NCBI RefSeq assembly: GCF_004010325.2
Contig: NZ_SADR02000013.1
Coordinates: forward strand, 124,001 to 188,000
DNA from: Mesorhizobium sp. M00.F.Ca.ET.216.01.1.1
GTDB taxonomy: Bacteria > Pseudomonadota > Alphaproteobacteria > Rhizobiales > Rhizobiaceae
Length of the DNA stretch: 64,000 nucleotides
Reading direction: 5' to 3'
The stretch's first letter is position 1. Each line of letters begins with the position of its first letter. This document shows positions 25,542-34,241 of the stretch, piece after piece. Below the pieces are notes generated by a model. That model had not been told where the DNA came from. It did not search any database and saw nothing but the letters and a program-made list of their open reading frames with translations. The translations under genes were made by a program, and so were the position numbers.

Positions 25542-27290
25542 TCACGCCTCAACCCTCACCTTGTGATCCGGCCCGAACTCGTCCCACTTGGCCGGACTTG
25601 GCTCAAATCCCAGCGGCCGCACAAGCGAGGGCACCTGGCGCGTATCGAGCTCGAAACGTTCATGTCGCCGGTCGATGGTCGGGACGGCCGCAATAAGCTT
25701 CTTGGTGTATGGGTGCTTCGGTTGCGACAACACCGATGTGGCGTCGCCGATCTCGACGATCTGCCCGGCATAGATGACTGCGATGCGGTGGGCGATCCGC
25801 TCGACGACGGCCATGTCGTGCGAGATGAACAGATAGGCCAGCCCGAACTCGCGCTGCAGGTCGACCAGAAGCTCCAGCACCCTGGCCTGCACCGAGACAT
25901 CGAGCGCCGAAACCGCCTCGTCCAGAACGACGACGGAAGGGTTGAGCATCAGGGCGCGGGCGATGCACAGCCTTTGCCGCTGGCCGCCCGAGAATTCGTG
26001 CGGATAGCGCTCAAGGCTGTTTTCCGGCAGGCCGACGCGTTTCAGCAACGTGGTCATCTTCGCCCGCGTTTCAGCGTTCACATGGCCACCGTTGGCGATG
26101 ACAGGTTCCGCGAGGATGCTCGCGATGCTGAGCCTGGGATTGAGCGAAGCATAGGGGTTCTGGAACACCATCTGCACCGGCAGCGCGCCCTGTCCGGCTG
26201 CAGTCTTGCGGATCCTTGCCGAGAACGTGCCGCGCGTCGACCGCACCAGCCCCAGGACCGCGCGTGCGGTGGTCGACTTGCCGGAACCGCTCTCGCCGAC
26301 GATGGCCAGCGTCTCGCCGGGCATCAGGTCGAAATCCACACCGTCCACCGCATGCACCGCGCCGGTTGCACGGCCGAAAAGGCCTGACTTGACGGGAAAC
26401 CGCACCACGAGGCCGTCGACCTTCAGCGCCGGTTCGGTGCTCCTGTCGCTTTCGCGCCGCCCGTCCGCACGCGTCGCGCGGCCGCTGGCGAAATGCGGCA
26501 CGGCGTGCAGCAGATGCTTGGTGTAGGGATGCTGCGGATTGTCGAGGATCTGGTTCAGCTCACCTTGCTCGACCGCCTCTCCGCCCTGCATCACCAGGAT
26601 CTTGTCGGCGATGCCGGCGACCAGGCCGATGTCGTGTGTGATGAAGATCATCGACATGCCGGTTTCCCGTTTGAGCTCAGCAAGCAGCGCCATGATCTGG
26701 GCCTGCACCGTCACGTCGAGTGCCGTTGTCGGCTCGTCGGCGATGAGCAGGCGAGGATTGCAGGCGAGCGCGATGGCGATCATCACCCGCTGCAGCATGC
26801 CGCCTGACAACTGGTTCGGCGTGTATTTCAAGCGCCGTGCCGCATCGGGAATGCGCACGCGGTCGAGCGCATCCTTGGCCGCTGCCGTCGCCTGCCTGCC
26901 GGTCAGGCCGCGATGCAGGCGAAACGATTCCTCGATCTGCGTGCCGATGGTCAGCACCGGATTGAGCGAGGTCATCGGCTCCTGGAAAATCATGCCGATC
27001 TCGGCGCCGCGGATTTTTGTCAGTTGCGGCTCGGCCGCGGTCGTCAGGTCGAAGATGCTGTTGTCGGTCCGTCTCAGCTTGATCGAGCCGCCAGTGATGC
27101 GGCCGCCGCCAAAATCGACGAGGCGGTTGATCGACAGCGCGGTGACCGACTTGCCCGAACCGCTTTCGCCGACGATCGCAAGTGTTTCACCGTCCGCGAG
27201 GTCGAAACTGACGCTGCGAACGACCTCGTTGGCTTCAGGGTTGCGGCCGAAGCCGACGCGCAGGTCGCAGACCGATAGAAGCGGGATCAT
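25542..27290 (-). CDS. Dipeptide-type ABC transporter ATP-binding protein, two ATPase domains fused (DppD-DppF)
   Basis: A 582-residue protein holding two complete nucleotide-binding domains. The first has Walker A GESGSGKS at 41-48 and LSGGMLQR from 161; the second has GESGSGKST at 332-340 and SGGQRQRLCIARAL. Each is followed by the oligopeptide C-terminal motif (NPQHPYTKHLLHAVP, QPKHPYTKKLIAAVP) that can carry a 4Fe-4S site in the family. It energises the two permeases encoded just upstream. The ATG at 27290 overlaps the DppC-type stop by four bases (ATGA). The substrate is inferred to be a muropeptide or peptide from the neighbours. Confidence 0.93.
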   Translation of the reverse strand: MIPLLSVCDLRVGFGRNPEANEVVRSVSFDLADGETLAIVGESGSGKSVTALSINRLVDFGGGRITGGSIKLRRTDNSIFDLTTAAEPQLTKIRGAEIGMIFQEPMTSLNPVLTIGTQIEESFRLHRGLTGRQATAAAKDALDRVRIPDAARRLKYTPNQLSGGMLQRVMIAIALACNPRLLIADEPTTALDVTVQAQIMALLAELKRETGMSMIFITHDIGLVAGIADKILVMQGGEAVEQGELNQILDNPQHPYTKHLLHAVPHFASGRATRADGRRESDRSTEPALKVDGLVVRFPVKSGLFGRATGAVHAVDGVDFDLMPGETLAIVGESGSGKSTTARAVLGLVRSTRGTFSARIRKTAAGQGALPVQMVFQNPYASLNPRLSIASILAEPVIANGGHVNAETRAKMTTLLKRVGLPENSLERYPHEFSGGQRQRLCIARALMLNPSVVVLDEAVSALDVSVQARVLELLVDLQREFGLAYLFISHDMAVVERIAHRIAVIYAGQIVEIGDATSVLSQPKHPYTKKLIAAVPTIDRRHERFELDTRQVPSLVRPLGFEPSPAKWDEFGPDHKVRVEA

Positions 27291-28126
27291 GCGATCGACC
27301 TCCGCATTCTGGGATCGAGGATGTCGCGCAAGGCGTCGCCAAGCAGGTTGAAACCGAGGATGCTGATCATGATTGTCACGCCGGGGAAGATCATCAGCCA
27401 CGGTGCGGTTTCCATCAGATTGCGGCTGTCGCTCAGCATCAATCCGAGCGATGCGGCGGGCGGCTGGGTGCCCAGCCCAAGGAAGCTCAAGCCGGCCTCG
27501 GTCAGCAGCGCCCAAGCCAGCGCCAGGGTGACCTGGACGGTCAGCGGCGCCACCAGATTGAGCAACAAATGCCGTGTCAGGATGTAGGTCGGACTGCTGC
27601 CGAAGGTGCGAGCGGCATCGACGAATTCGCGCGCCTTGAGCGACAGGGCAGGGCCGCGCACCACGCGCGTGAAGATCGGCGTGTAGACGATGGCGATGGC
27701 AACGATACTGGTCCAGGTTCCGGGTCCGGCAACCGCGATGATCAGCAGTGCCAGCAGGATCGCCGGAAACGCCAGCAACACGTCCATGATCCGCATCAGG
27801 ATGCCGTCCCAGCGGCGTCCGAACCAGGCTGCCGCCAGCCCGAGAACGGTGCCGGCGAGCGCTGCAAAGGCGACCGAGAAGAAGGCGACGGTGAAGGACT
27901 GGCCGATCCCGGTCATCAGCCGGCTCGCGACATCGCGGCCGAACAGGTCGGTGCCCATCCAGTAAGCGCCATCAGGCGCATGCAGCCGGTCTATCCGGTA
28001 CTGCATCAGCGGATTGTGCGGCGTCAGCCCCAGCATTCCGAGGAAAGCGAGCAGCAGGTAAAGCGCAACGATCGCGCCGCCGATCCGGCCGCTGGTGTGC
28101 GCGAAGACGCCCCTGAAAATGCGCAT
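27287..28126 (-). CDS. Dipeptide-type ABC transporter permease (DppC-like)
   Basis: A 279-residue permease with the DppC N terminus (LGLTPHNPLMQYRIDRLHAPDGAYWMGTDLFGRDVASRLMTG). An EAA-type loop lies around AREFVDAARTFGSSPTYILTRHLLLN, and a GLSFLGLGTQPPAASLGLMLSDSRN segment is followed by a last helix. The ATG at 28126 shares one base with the upstream stop (TGATG), a sign of coupled translation. It works with the DppB-like permease at 28126-29085. Confidence 0.94.
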   Translation of the reverse strand: MRIFRGVFAHTSGRIGGAIVALYLLLAFLGMLGLTPHNPLMQYRIDRLHAPDGAYWMGTDLFGRDVASRLMTGIGQSFTVAFFSVAFAALAGTVLGLAAAWFGRRWDGILMRIMDVLLAFPAILLALLIIAVAGPGTWTSIVAIAIVYTPIFTRVVRGPALSLKAREFVDAARTFGSSPTYILTRHLLLNLVAPLTVQVTLALAWALLTEAGLSFLGLGTQPPAASLGLMLSDSRNLMETAPWLMIFPGVTIMISILGFNLLGDALRDILDPRMRRSIA

Positions 28127-29085
28127 CAATGCTCCCTCAGCCGGATGCGCGGATCGAGCGCCACATAGGTGAGGTCGACGAGGAGATTGACGACCATGAA
28201 GTTGAGGGCGATGAACAACACGCTGCCCTGCACCAGCGCGTAGTCGCGCTGCAGGATCGCATCCAGAACCATGCGGCCGAGACCTGGCAGCGCGTAGATC
28301 TGCTCGACGATGACGGCGCCGCCCAGGAGATAGCCGAATTCGATGCCACTCAGCGTGACGACGGGAATGAGCGCATTCGGCAAGGCGTGCCGCCAGATGA
28401 CGCTGCGGGCCGACGCGCCCTTGCTGCGTGCCGTCCTGACATAGTCGTCGCTCAGCACATCGAGCATCGCCGAACGCGATATGCGGGTCACCGAGGCGGC
28501 GAAGGCGAATCCGAGCGTGACGGCCGGCAGCAACAACTGGCCGAGATTGCGCAGCGGGTCCTGCCACAGCGGTGAAAACTCGCCCATTGCCGGCAGCACG
28601 CCAAAACCGGCGGACAGCGTGTAGATGATCAGCAGGGCAAGAACGAAGTTCGGCGTCGACTGGCCGATCATGGCGATCATGCGCACGCCGAGGTCGGACA
28701 GCTTCTCATTATGCGTGGCGGCAAAGACCCCGGCCGGCATGCCGACGACAAGCGCGATGATCATCGACAGCAGCGCGAGCTCGAGCGTCAGCGGGAAGCG
28801 CTCGAGAATGACGCCGAGCACCGGCTTGCCATAGGTGGACGAGATGCCAAAATTGCCCTGCAAAAGGCCGAGCAGCCAGTGCCAGTACTGGATGAACCAG
28901 GGCTGGTCGATGCCGAAATAGGCCGCAAGCGCGTCGCGCTGCTGCGGCGTCAGCAGGCCAGCTTCGGTGCCCAGCATCGCCGTGATCGAATCGCCCGGGA
29001 CCATCCGGATCGCCACGAACACGACGATCGACACGCCAATCAGGACGAGAGGAAACGTCGCCAGCCGTCGCATCAAGTAATTCAA
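28126..29085 (-). CDS. Dipeptide-type ABC transporter permease (DppB-like)
   Basis: A 319-residue permease beginning MNYLMRRLATFPLVLIGVSIVVFVAIRMVPGD, the usual DppB first helix and RMVPGD motif. An EAA-type loop follows (DDYVRTARSKGASARSVIWRHALPNALIPVVTLSG), then GYLLGGAVIVEQIYALPGLGRM. Six hydrophobic segments are visible. It lies 34 bases after the binding-protein gene and overlaps the DppC-like gene by one base. Confidence 0.94.
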   Translation of the reverse strand: MNYLMRRLATFPLVLIGVSIVVFVAIRMVPGDSITAMLGTEAGLLTPQQRDALAAYFGIDQPWFIQYWHWLLGLLQGNFGISSTYGKPVLGVILERFPLTLELALLSMIIALVVGMPAGVFAATHNEKLSDLGVRMIAMIGQSTPNFVLALLIIYTLSAGFGVLPAMGEFSPLWQDPLRNLGQLLLPAVTLGFAFAASVTRISRSAMLDVLSDDYVRTARSKGASARSVIWRHALPNALIPVVTLSGIEFGYLLGGAVIVEQIYALPGLGRMVLDAILQRDYALVQGSVLFIALNFMVVNLLVDLTYVALDPRIRLREH

Positions 29086-29119
29086 GCGAAGAACACCTCC
29101 CGTCTAGAGCCGGACGCCG

Positions 29120-30640
29120 CTACTGGATCGTTACCTTGGCGAGGCTGAACAGCGAGCCCGTCGGCACCGGCTCGAATCCCCCGACATTCTTCTGCTGGGC
29201 CGTGTAGCTGTACGACGTGTAGAGCCAGATCCAGGGCGACATTTCGGTGATATGCTTCTCGAAATCGGAAAAGATCGCCTTGCGTGCGGCCGGATCGGTC
29301 TCAGTGCGGCCCTTCTGCATCAGGCTGTCCAGCGTATCGTCGATGTAGTTCGCCACCTTCTGCAGGTTTCCGGTCTTGGTCCAGTAGCGATTGTACATCG
29401 TGTAAGGATCCGCCCTGCCGCCGTTGAGCGCGATGGCCATGTCGAAATCACCCTTCAGCCAGGCGTCGACATAGACGTTGAGCTCCATCATCCTGATGTC
29501 GAGCTTGACGCCGATTTCGGCGAGTTGCGACTGGATCACCTGGGCTTCCGCCGCCGCCGTCGGCGGCTCGCCGGTGGCGCCGATCACGGTCGCCGAAAAG
29601 CCGTCGGGATAACCTGCCTCGGTCATCAGTTGCTTGGCTTTTTCGACGTCGCGCTTGTAGCAGAACAACTGGCTCGGATCGGTCGCCAAGGCGGGGATCG
29701 TCAGCGGGCCGGTGACCTTGCCTTCGCCAAGCGAGGCGGTGTCCAGCACCTCCTGCCGGTCGATGGCGCAGGAGATGGCCTGACGCACCTTGAGCTCGGT
29801 CATCGGCTTGCGTGACGGATTGAGCTGCAGCACGTGATAGGCAAGAACCGGCACGCGGTTCAGCTGCAGGCTGGCTTCCTTGGGCACCAGCGTTGCGACA
29901 AGCGGGTCGTTCAGCAGCGCAAAGTCGATCTGCTTAGTGCGCATCGCCGCCAGGATCGCGGTCTCGTCCGGCAGCACGCTGATCTCGATGCCGTCGACGC
30001 CGGTCGCGCCACCGGCCCAATCCTTGTTGGCTACAAGCACCTCCTTGGAATTCGGATCCCATTTCTCGAGCTTGAACGGGCCTGAGCCGACCGTCGCCGT
30101 TCCGATCGAGCCGGCCGTGATTTCGCTTGCCGGGACGATTGCCGCGTTGACGTCGCTCATCGCCGTCAGGATCGGCGCATCCGGCTGCGACAGGTGGAAA
30201 ACGACGGTAGCCGGATCGGGCGTGTCGATGCTGGCGATCGAAAGGAAATTGGCGCGGGCGGCAGCGCCGGTCTTTTCGTCGAGTATGCGCTCGAACGATG
30301 CCTTCACGTCGGCCGACGTCACCGCGGCGCCGTTCTGGAATTTCGCTTTCGGATTGAGCTTGAAGGTCAGCTCCTTGCCGTCCGGCGAGAACTGCCATGA
30401 GTCCGCGATCGCCGGGACGATCTGCAGGCTGGCATCGAGGCGCACCAGCGGCTCGTAGATCAGCTCCAGCAGCCGCAGCGACGAAAAGGCTGTCTGCTTG
30501 TGAGGATCAAGACCGGTGGCGTCCTGTGACCATGCCATATGCAGCGTCGTCGCATCCGCCTGCACGGGGACTGCTGCAATGCCGAGCATTGCCGCGAGCA
30601 TCATGCCGGAAAGCAGTTTCTTGCTGAGGTGCTGTACCAT
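29120..30640 (-). CDS. Periplasmic peptide/oligopeptide-binding protein (SBP_bac_5)
   Basis: A 506-residue cluster C binding protein with a signal peptide (KKLLSGMMLAAMLGIAAVPVQA, cleavage near residue 29). It has LHMAWSQDATGLDPHKQTAFSSLRLLELIYEPLVRLD, typical of DppA/OppA-type proteins, and the conserved DGKELTFKLNPKAKFQNGAAVTSADVKASFERI. It leads the permease-permease-ATPase genes and follows murQ by 113 bases. Related proteins bind peptides, and some (MppA, YepA) bind murein fragments. A muropeptide ligand is suggested by the cluster, not shown by the sequence. Confidence 0.92.
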   Translation of the reverse strand: MVQHLSKKLLSGMMLAAMLGIAAVPVQADATTLHMAWSQDATGLDPHKQTAFSSLRLLELIYEPLVRLDASLQIVPAIADSWQFSPDGKELTFKLNPKAKFQNGAAVTSADVKASFERILDEKTGAAARANFLSIASIDTPDPATVVFHLSQPDAPILTAMSDVNAAIVPASEITAGSIGTATVGSGPFKLEKWDPNSKEVLVANKDWAGGATGVDGIEISVLPDETAILAAMRTKQIDFALLNDPLVATLVPKEASLQLNRVPVLAYHVLQLNPSRKPMTELKVRQAISCAIDRQEVLDTASLGEGKVTGPLTIPALATDPSQLFCYKRDVEKAKQLMTEAGYPDGFSATVIGATGEPPTAAAEAQVIQSQLAEIGVKLDIRMMELNVYVDAWLKGDFDMAIALNGGRADPYTMYNRYWTKTGNLQKVANYIDDTLDSLMQKGRTETDPAARKAIFSDFEKHITEMSPWIWLYTSYSYTAQQKNVGGFEPVPTGSLFSLAKVTIQ

Positions 30641-30753
30641 TGTCTTCTCCCATTGTTATCGAACTTGATGCCTTGCAGTTCCCCGGATCGCTTCAAAGAG
30701 ACACGTGCCCCCGGAATATCGGCCCAGCGTATCGGCTCAGTATTCATGCGGCT

Positions 30754-31659
30754 TCACACCGTCTTTTCGCCCATAGCCTTGCGCAGGAACCCTCCGGCAC
30801 TGCCGAGCGCCTTGCGCGCCTCTTCGACGCCCATGCCGGTGATCGTCACCAGGATCGCCAGCTTGACGTCATTACCGGTCTGGTCGATCGCCTGTCGTGC
30901 TTGCCGCGCCGTACAGCCGGTCGTCTGCATCACAATCTTGACCGCCCTGGCGACAAGCTTCTTGTTGCTCGGGTTAAGGTCGACCATCAGGTTCTGGTAG
31001 CTCTTGCCGATGCGGATCATGCTGGCGGTCGTCAGCATGTTGAGGACCAGCTTTTGCGCCGTTCCCGATTTCAGCCGGGTCGAGCCGGTGAGCACCTCCG
31101 GGCCGACGACCGGAGAGATGGCGATGTCGGCAATGCCGGCGATGGTCGATCTGGGATTGCAGGACAGTGCCACTGTCGTCGCTCCAACCTGCCTTGCGTA
31201 GGTCAAGCCGCCGATGACATAGGGCGTGCGTCCGCTGACCGCTATGCCCACCACCACATCGTCGGCGGTCAGCTTGATGTCCTGCAATGCCTTCGCGCCC
31301 TGTTTCGGATCGTCCTCGGCGCCTTCCGCAGAGCGCACCAATGCGTCGTCGCCGCCGGCGATCAGGCCTACCACCATGTCCGCGGGCACGCCGAAGGTGG
31401 GCGGACACTCCGAGGCATCGAGGACCCCCAGCCGGCCGCTTGTGCCGGCACCCAAATAGACCAGGCGCGCGCCTTTCTGAAAGGCACTGACAATTCGATC
31501 CACCGCGGCAGCGATTGCTGGAATGACTTTTTCGACTGCGGCCGGAACGCCTTTGTCCTCGTCATTGATCTTGCGCAGGATATCGATGGTCGGCAGCAGG
31601 TCGATATCCATCGTCCTTGGGTTCCGGCCTTCGGAAACCAACCGCTCCAGTTCCGACAT
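30754..31659 (-). CDS. murQ: N-acetylmuramic acid 6-phosphate etherase
   Basis: A 301-residue SIS-domain enzyme that starts MSELERLVSEGRNPRTMDID and carries the MurQ signature YLGAGTSGRLGVLDASECPPTFGV. It also has AGGDDALVRSAEGAEDD, which includes the catalytic glutamate region, and NLMVDLNPSNKKL. It cleaves the lactyl ether of MurNAc-6-phosphate to GlcNAc-6-phosphate and D-lactate. I set the start at 31659, six codons inside a longer frame, because it aligns with the family start and follows a GGGG. Together with anmK it defines the salvage pathway. Confidence 0.96.
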   Translation of the reverse strand: MSELERLVSEGRNPRTMDIDLLPTIDILRKINDEDKGVPAAVEKVIPAIAAAVDRIVSAFQKGARLVYLGAGTSGRLGVLDASECPPTFGVPADMVVGLIAGGDDALVRSAEGAEDDPKQGAKALQDIKLTADDVVVGIAVSGRTPYVIGGLTYARQVGATTVALSCNPRSTIAGIADIAISPVVGPEVLTGSTRLKSGTAQKLVLNMLTTASMIRIGKSYQNLMVDLNPSNKKLVARAVKIVMQTTGCTARQARQAIDQTGNDVKLAILVTITGMGVEEARKALGSAGGFLRKAMGEKTV

Positions 31660-31800
31660 CAACCCCTCTTCGACCATCTGCTTGCTTTCAAGGTTCTGCC
31701 GTCAGCAGGAAATGTGATGCTGTGCCAGGTGTCGTCCAGTGCCTGCGGTCGCCGCCTGCTTTCTGGTCGGCTTTCCCGGTTCAGCTTTGTTAACTTTTTA

Positions 31801-31848
31801 GAATTGCATATTCCCAGTGTCAACGACGGTTTGGAATATAATATTCCA
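31801..31848 (-). promoter_or_regulatory. Promoter and operator region in front of murQ
   Basis: A perfect 17-base palindrome, TGGAATATAATATTCCA, occupies 31832-31848. On the minus strand it is followed by a -35 TTGACA (31823-31818), a 17-base spacer and TAAAAA as a weak -10. The spacer holds a second, degenerate copy (GGAATA-TGC-AATTC) at about 31814-31801. The palindrome shares GGAATA-N3-TATTCC with the site at 34188-34202 in front of the RpiR gene. It lies about 170 bases upstream of murQ, so the leader is long. It is the likely RpiR operator. Confidence 0.6.
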
Positions 31849-31862
31849 TTGCCGACATAGCG

Positions 31863-32747
31863 CTAACGGCTGCAGAGGGATTTCCTGGCCAGGATGATGG
31901 CCCCTGAAACGGCGTCGCCATCGGCCGGCTTCAGACGCCGCCGCACGTCGGGAGCAAGCCACGGTTCGAGCGGGCTGGCCAGACCTCCGAGCAGCGTCAC
32001 CCGGGGCGCGCCTTTTTCGAACAGTACGCGTACGAAAGTGTCGACCTGCTCGGCAGCGCTTTGCACGATGCGCCGTCCAACTGGATCGCCCTGGTCGGCA
32101 TGGCGGATCACCATCGGTGCGAGGGCCGCATAGTCGGTGGCGCTTGCCCGGTCCATCCAGGCGACCGCCTCGACCGGGTCGTCCTTGAACCGCTGCATGA
32201 CCTCCGCCAGCAGCGCGGTGCGCTCATGCCGGCCGTCATGGGCGCGCAAGGCGAGCTGCACCGCCTTCAGTCCAAGATCGGCGCCACTTCCCTCGTCGGA
32301 GATTGGAAAACCGTAGCCGCCGACGCGCAGATCACGCCCCTCGACAAAACCGAGCCCGATCGAGCCGGTGCCGGCAATGACGATGGCGCCGTCCTGGCCC
32401 GAATGTGCGCCAAGGCAGGCAGCAATGCCGTCGCTGACGAAGTCGATGCTTGCAAAGGGATGGGCGATCGCCCGGAACGCCTCCAGCGCACCTTTGCGGC
32501 CGATGCCGGCAAGGCCAATTCCGGCCCGGATCCGGGCGATTTCCGCCGTTCCGAACCCTGCCTCTTCGATCGCCGTGCCAAAGGCTTTTGCAACGGAGGC
32601 CCAGGCCTCGTCGATGCCGAGCCGCGTTGTCGCCGGGCCCGACAGGCCTTGCCCCAGCACGGTTCCCGCCTTGTCTTCGATGCGGGCCCGGCAGCCGGTC
32701 CCGCCGCCATCGACGCCGAGAAAATAATGCGGAGCGCCGCCACTCAT
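31863..32747 (-). CDS. BadF/BadG/NAGK-family sugar kinase
   Basis: A 294-residue ASKHA-fold kinase with GVDGGGTGCRARI (phosphate-1 loop, about residues 11-23), VSDGIAACLGAHSG, IAGTGSIGLG and PISDEGSGADLGLKAV. These match N-acetylglucosamine kinases of the NAGK type and related muramyl or glucosaminyl kinases. The ATG at 32747 overlaps the murA stop by four bases. In this cluster it could phosphorylate GlcNAc released from GlcNAc-anhydroMurNAc, feeding GlcNAc-6-phosphate beside MurQ. Specificity is an inference. Confidence 0.86.
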   Translation of the reverse strand: MSGGAPHYFLGVDGGGTGCRARIEDKAGTVLGQGLSGPATTRLGIDEAWASVAKAFGTAIEEAGFGTAEIARIRAGIGLAGIGRKGALEAFRAIAHPFASIDFVSDGIAACLGAHSGQDGAIVIAGTGSIGLGFVEGRDLRVGGYGFPISDEGSGADLGLKAVQLALRAHDGRHERTALLAEVMQRFKDDPVEAVAWMDRASATDYAALAPMVIRHADQGDPVGRRIVQSAAEQVDTFVRVLFEKGAPRVTLLGGLASPLEPWLAPDVRRRLKPADGDAVSGAIILARKSLCSR

Positions 32748-34000
32748 TCGCTTATCCGCTCGATATCGGCGCCGCAAAGCCGGAGCTTGCGATCCAGCTG
32801 CTCATAGCCGCGGTCGAGGTGATAGACCCGGTTGATCGTCGTCTCGCCTTCCGACACCAGCGCCGCCAGCACCAGCGAGACCGAGGCGCGCAAATCGGTG
32901 GCCATCACCTGCGCGCCCTTCAGCTTCTCGCCGCCGCGGACCAGGGCCATGGTTCCTTGCAGCTTGATATTGGCGCCGAGCCGCATCAGTTCCGGCACAT
33001 GCATGAAGCGGTTCTCGAAGATCGTCTCGCGCAACAGCGACGCGCCGTCGGCGCAGCACATCAATGCCATGAACTGGGCCTGGAGATCGGTCGGAAAGCC
33101 CGGATAAGGTTCCGTCGTCGCGTCGGCCGCCTTGAGCGGCCCATCCCTCGACACGATCAGCCCGCGATCGCCGGGCCAGACTTTGACGCCGGTGGCCTCG
33201 AGCAACTGCACCACCGATGCCATGTGTTCCAGCCGCGCATGGGTCAGCTCGAGCTGGCCGCCGGTGATCGCTGCGGCGACCGCATAGGTGCCGGCCTCGA
33301 TCCGGTCCGGGATGATGTCATGCGTGGCGGCGCGCCAGTTGCTGCTGCCCTCGATCAGGATGCGGTGTGTGCCGGCGCCTTCGATCCGGGCGCCCATGGC
33401 GTTCAGGCAGGCGGCAAGGTCGGCTACCTCAGGCTCGCGCGCCGCGTTGAGGATCTCGGTCTCGCCTTTCGCCGCCGTCGCAGCCATCATCGCCGTCTCG
33501 GTCGCTCCGACCGACGGCGAACTCAAAACGATGCGCGCGCCTCTCAGTCCGCTGGGAGCGGACGCGACGATCAGCCCGTTTTCAATCGCAATGTCGGCGC
33601 CAAGTGCTGCGAGCGCCGCGACATGCATATCGACCGGCCGCGCGCCGATCGCGCATCCGCCTGGCAGTGAAACCCGCGCATGCCCGAAGCGGGCAAGCAG
33701 CGGGCCGAGCACGAGGACCGTCGCGCGCATGCGCCGCACGGTGTCGTAGGACGTTTCCTTGGAAACCGCCGCACTGGTATCAATGGTGACGGCATGGGCC
33801 GACCTTGTGACCTCGGCGCCGTGAAGCCTGACCACGCCGAGCATGTTCTCGACATCGGTGACGGCGGGCAGGTTCGTCAGTTCGAGCGGGTAGGGGCTGA
33901 GTAGCGCCGCCGCGATCTGAGGCAAGGCGGCGTTCTTTGCGCCGGAGATCGTCACCGCGCCCTGCAGCCTCTGTCCGCCGACGATCCGCAATTTGTCCAT
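32744..34000 (-). CDS. murA: UDP-N-acetylglucosamine 1-carboxyvinyltransferase (MurA copy)
   Basis: A 418-residue EPSP-synthase-fold protein with MDKLRIVGGQRLQGAVTISGAKNAALP. Its active-site loop LPGGCAIGARPVDMH has cysteine at residue 116, the site equivalent to Cys115 attacked by fosfomycin. The C-terminal LDRGYEQLDRKLRLCGADIERI is also typical. It transfers enolpyruvate to UDP-GlcNAc, the first step of peptidoglycan synthesis. Overlap with the kinase gene (ATGA) ties it to the salvage cluster. It may be a second copy besides the housekeeping gene, which cannot be seen here. The start at 34000 lacks a strong ribosome site. Confidence 0.94.
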   Translation of the reverse strand: MDKLRIVGGQRLQGAVTISGAKNAALPQIAAALLSPYPLELTNLPAVTDVENMLGVVRLHGAEVTRSAHAVTIDTSAAVSKETSYDTVRRMRATVLVLGPLLARFGHARVSLPGGCAIGARPVDMHVAALAALGADIAIENGLIVASAPSGLRGARIVLSSPSVGATETAMMAATAAKGETEILNAAREPEVADLAACLNAMGARIEGAGTHRILIEGSSNWRAATHDIIPDRIEAGTYAVAAAITGGQLELTHARLEHMASVVQLLEATGVKVWPGDRGLIVSRDGPLKAADATTEPYPGFPTDLQAQFMALMCCADGASLLRETIFENRFMHVPELMRLGANIKLQGTMALVRGGEKLKGAQVMATDLRASVSLVLAALVSEGETTINRVYHLDRGYEQLDRKLRLCGADIERISE

Positions 34001-34187
34001 GGCACTGGAACCTGATCTGACGTGACTGGGATCACTGCGTGATCCCGAGATCACCCTGTGCCCGAGATCACCAAATGTTGTGTCTGCGAATCTACGCGCT
34101 CGCAGGCGGTCTTGCATGCCCGAATCGTGGGCCTAGCCGCACCGGCCTCGACAGTCGATGGAACATTCTTGGCTGTCAATCACAGCC

Positions 34188-34202
34188 GGAATAATTTATT
34201 CC
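34188..34202. promoter_or_regulatory. Palindromic operator upstream of the RpiR gene
   Basis: The perfect palindrome GGAATAATTTATTCC, 39 bases before the rpiR ATG, has the same form (GGAATA-N3-TATTCC) as the site at 31832-31848. Divergent murA lies on the left, so binding here could control both murA-kinase and rpiR. The assignment to RpiR is inference from shared form and place. Confidence 0.6.
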
Positions 34203-34241
34203 TTTGCTTGGCATTGCCCGTAACTGGCGACAAGGGAACGC

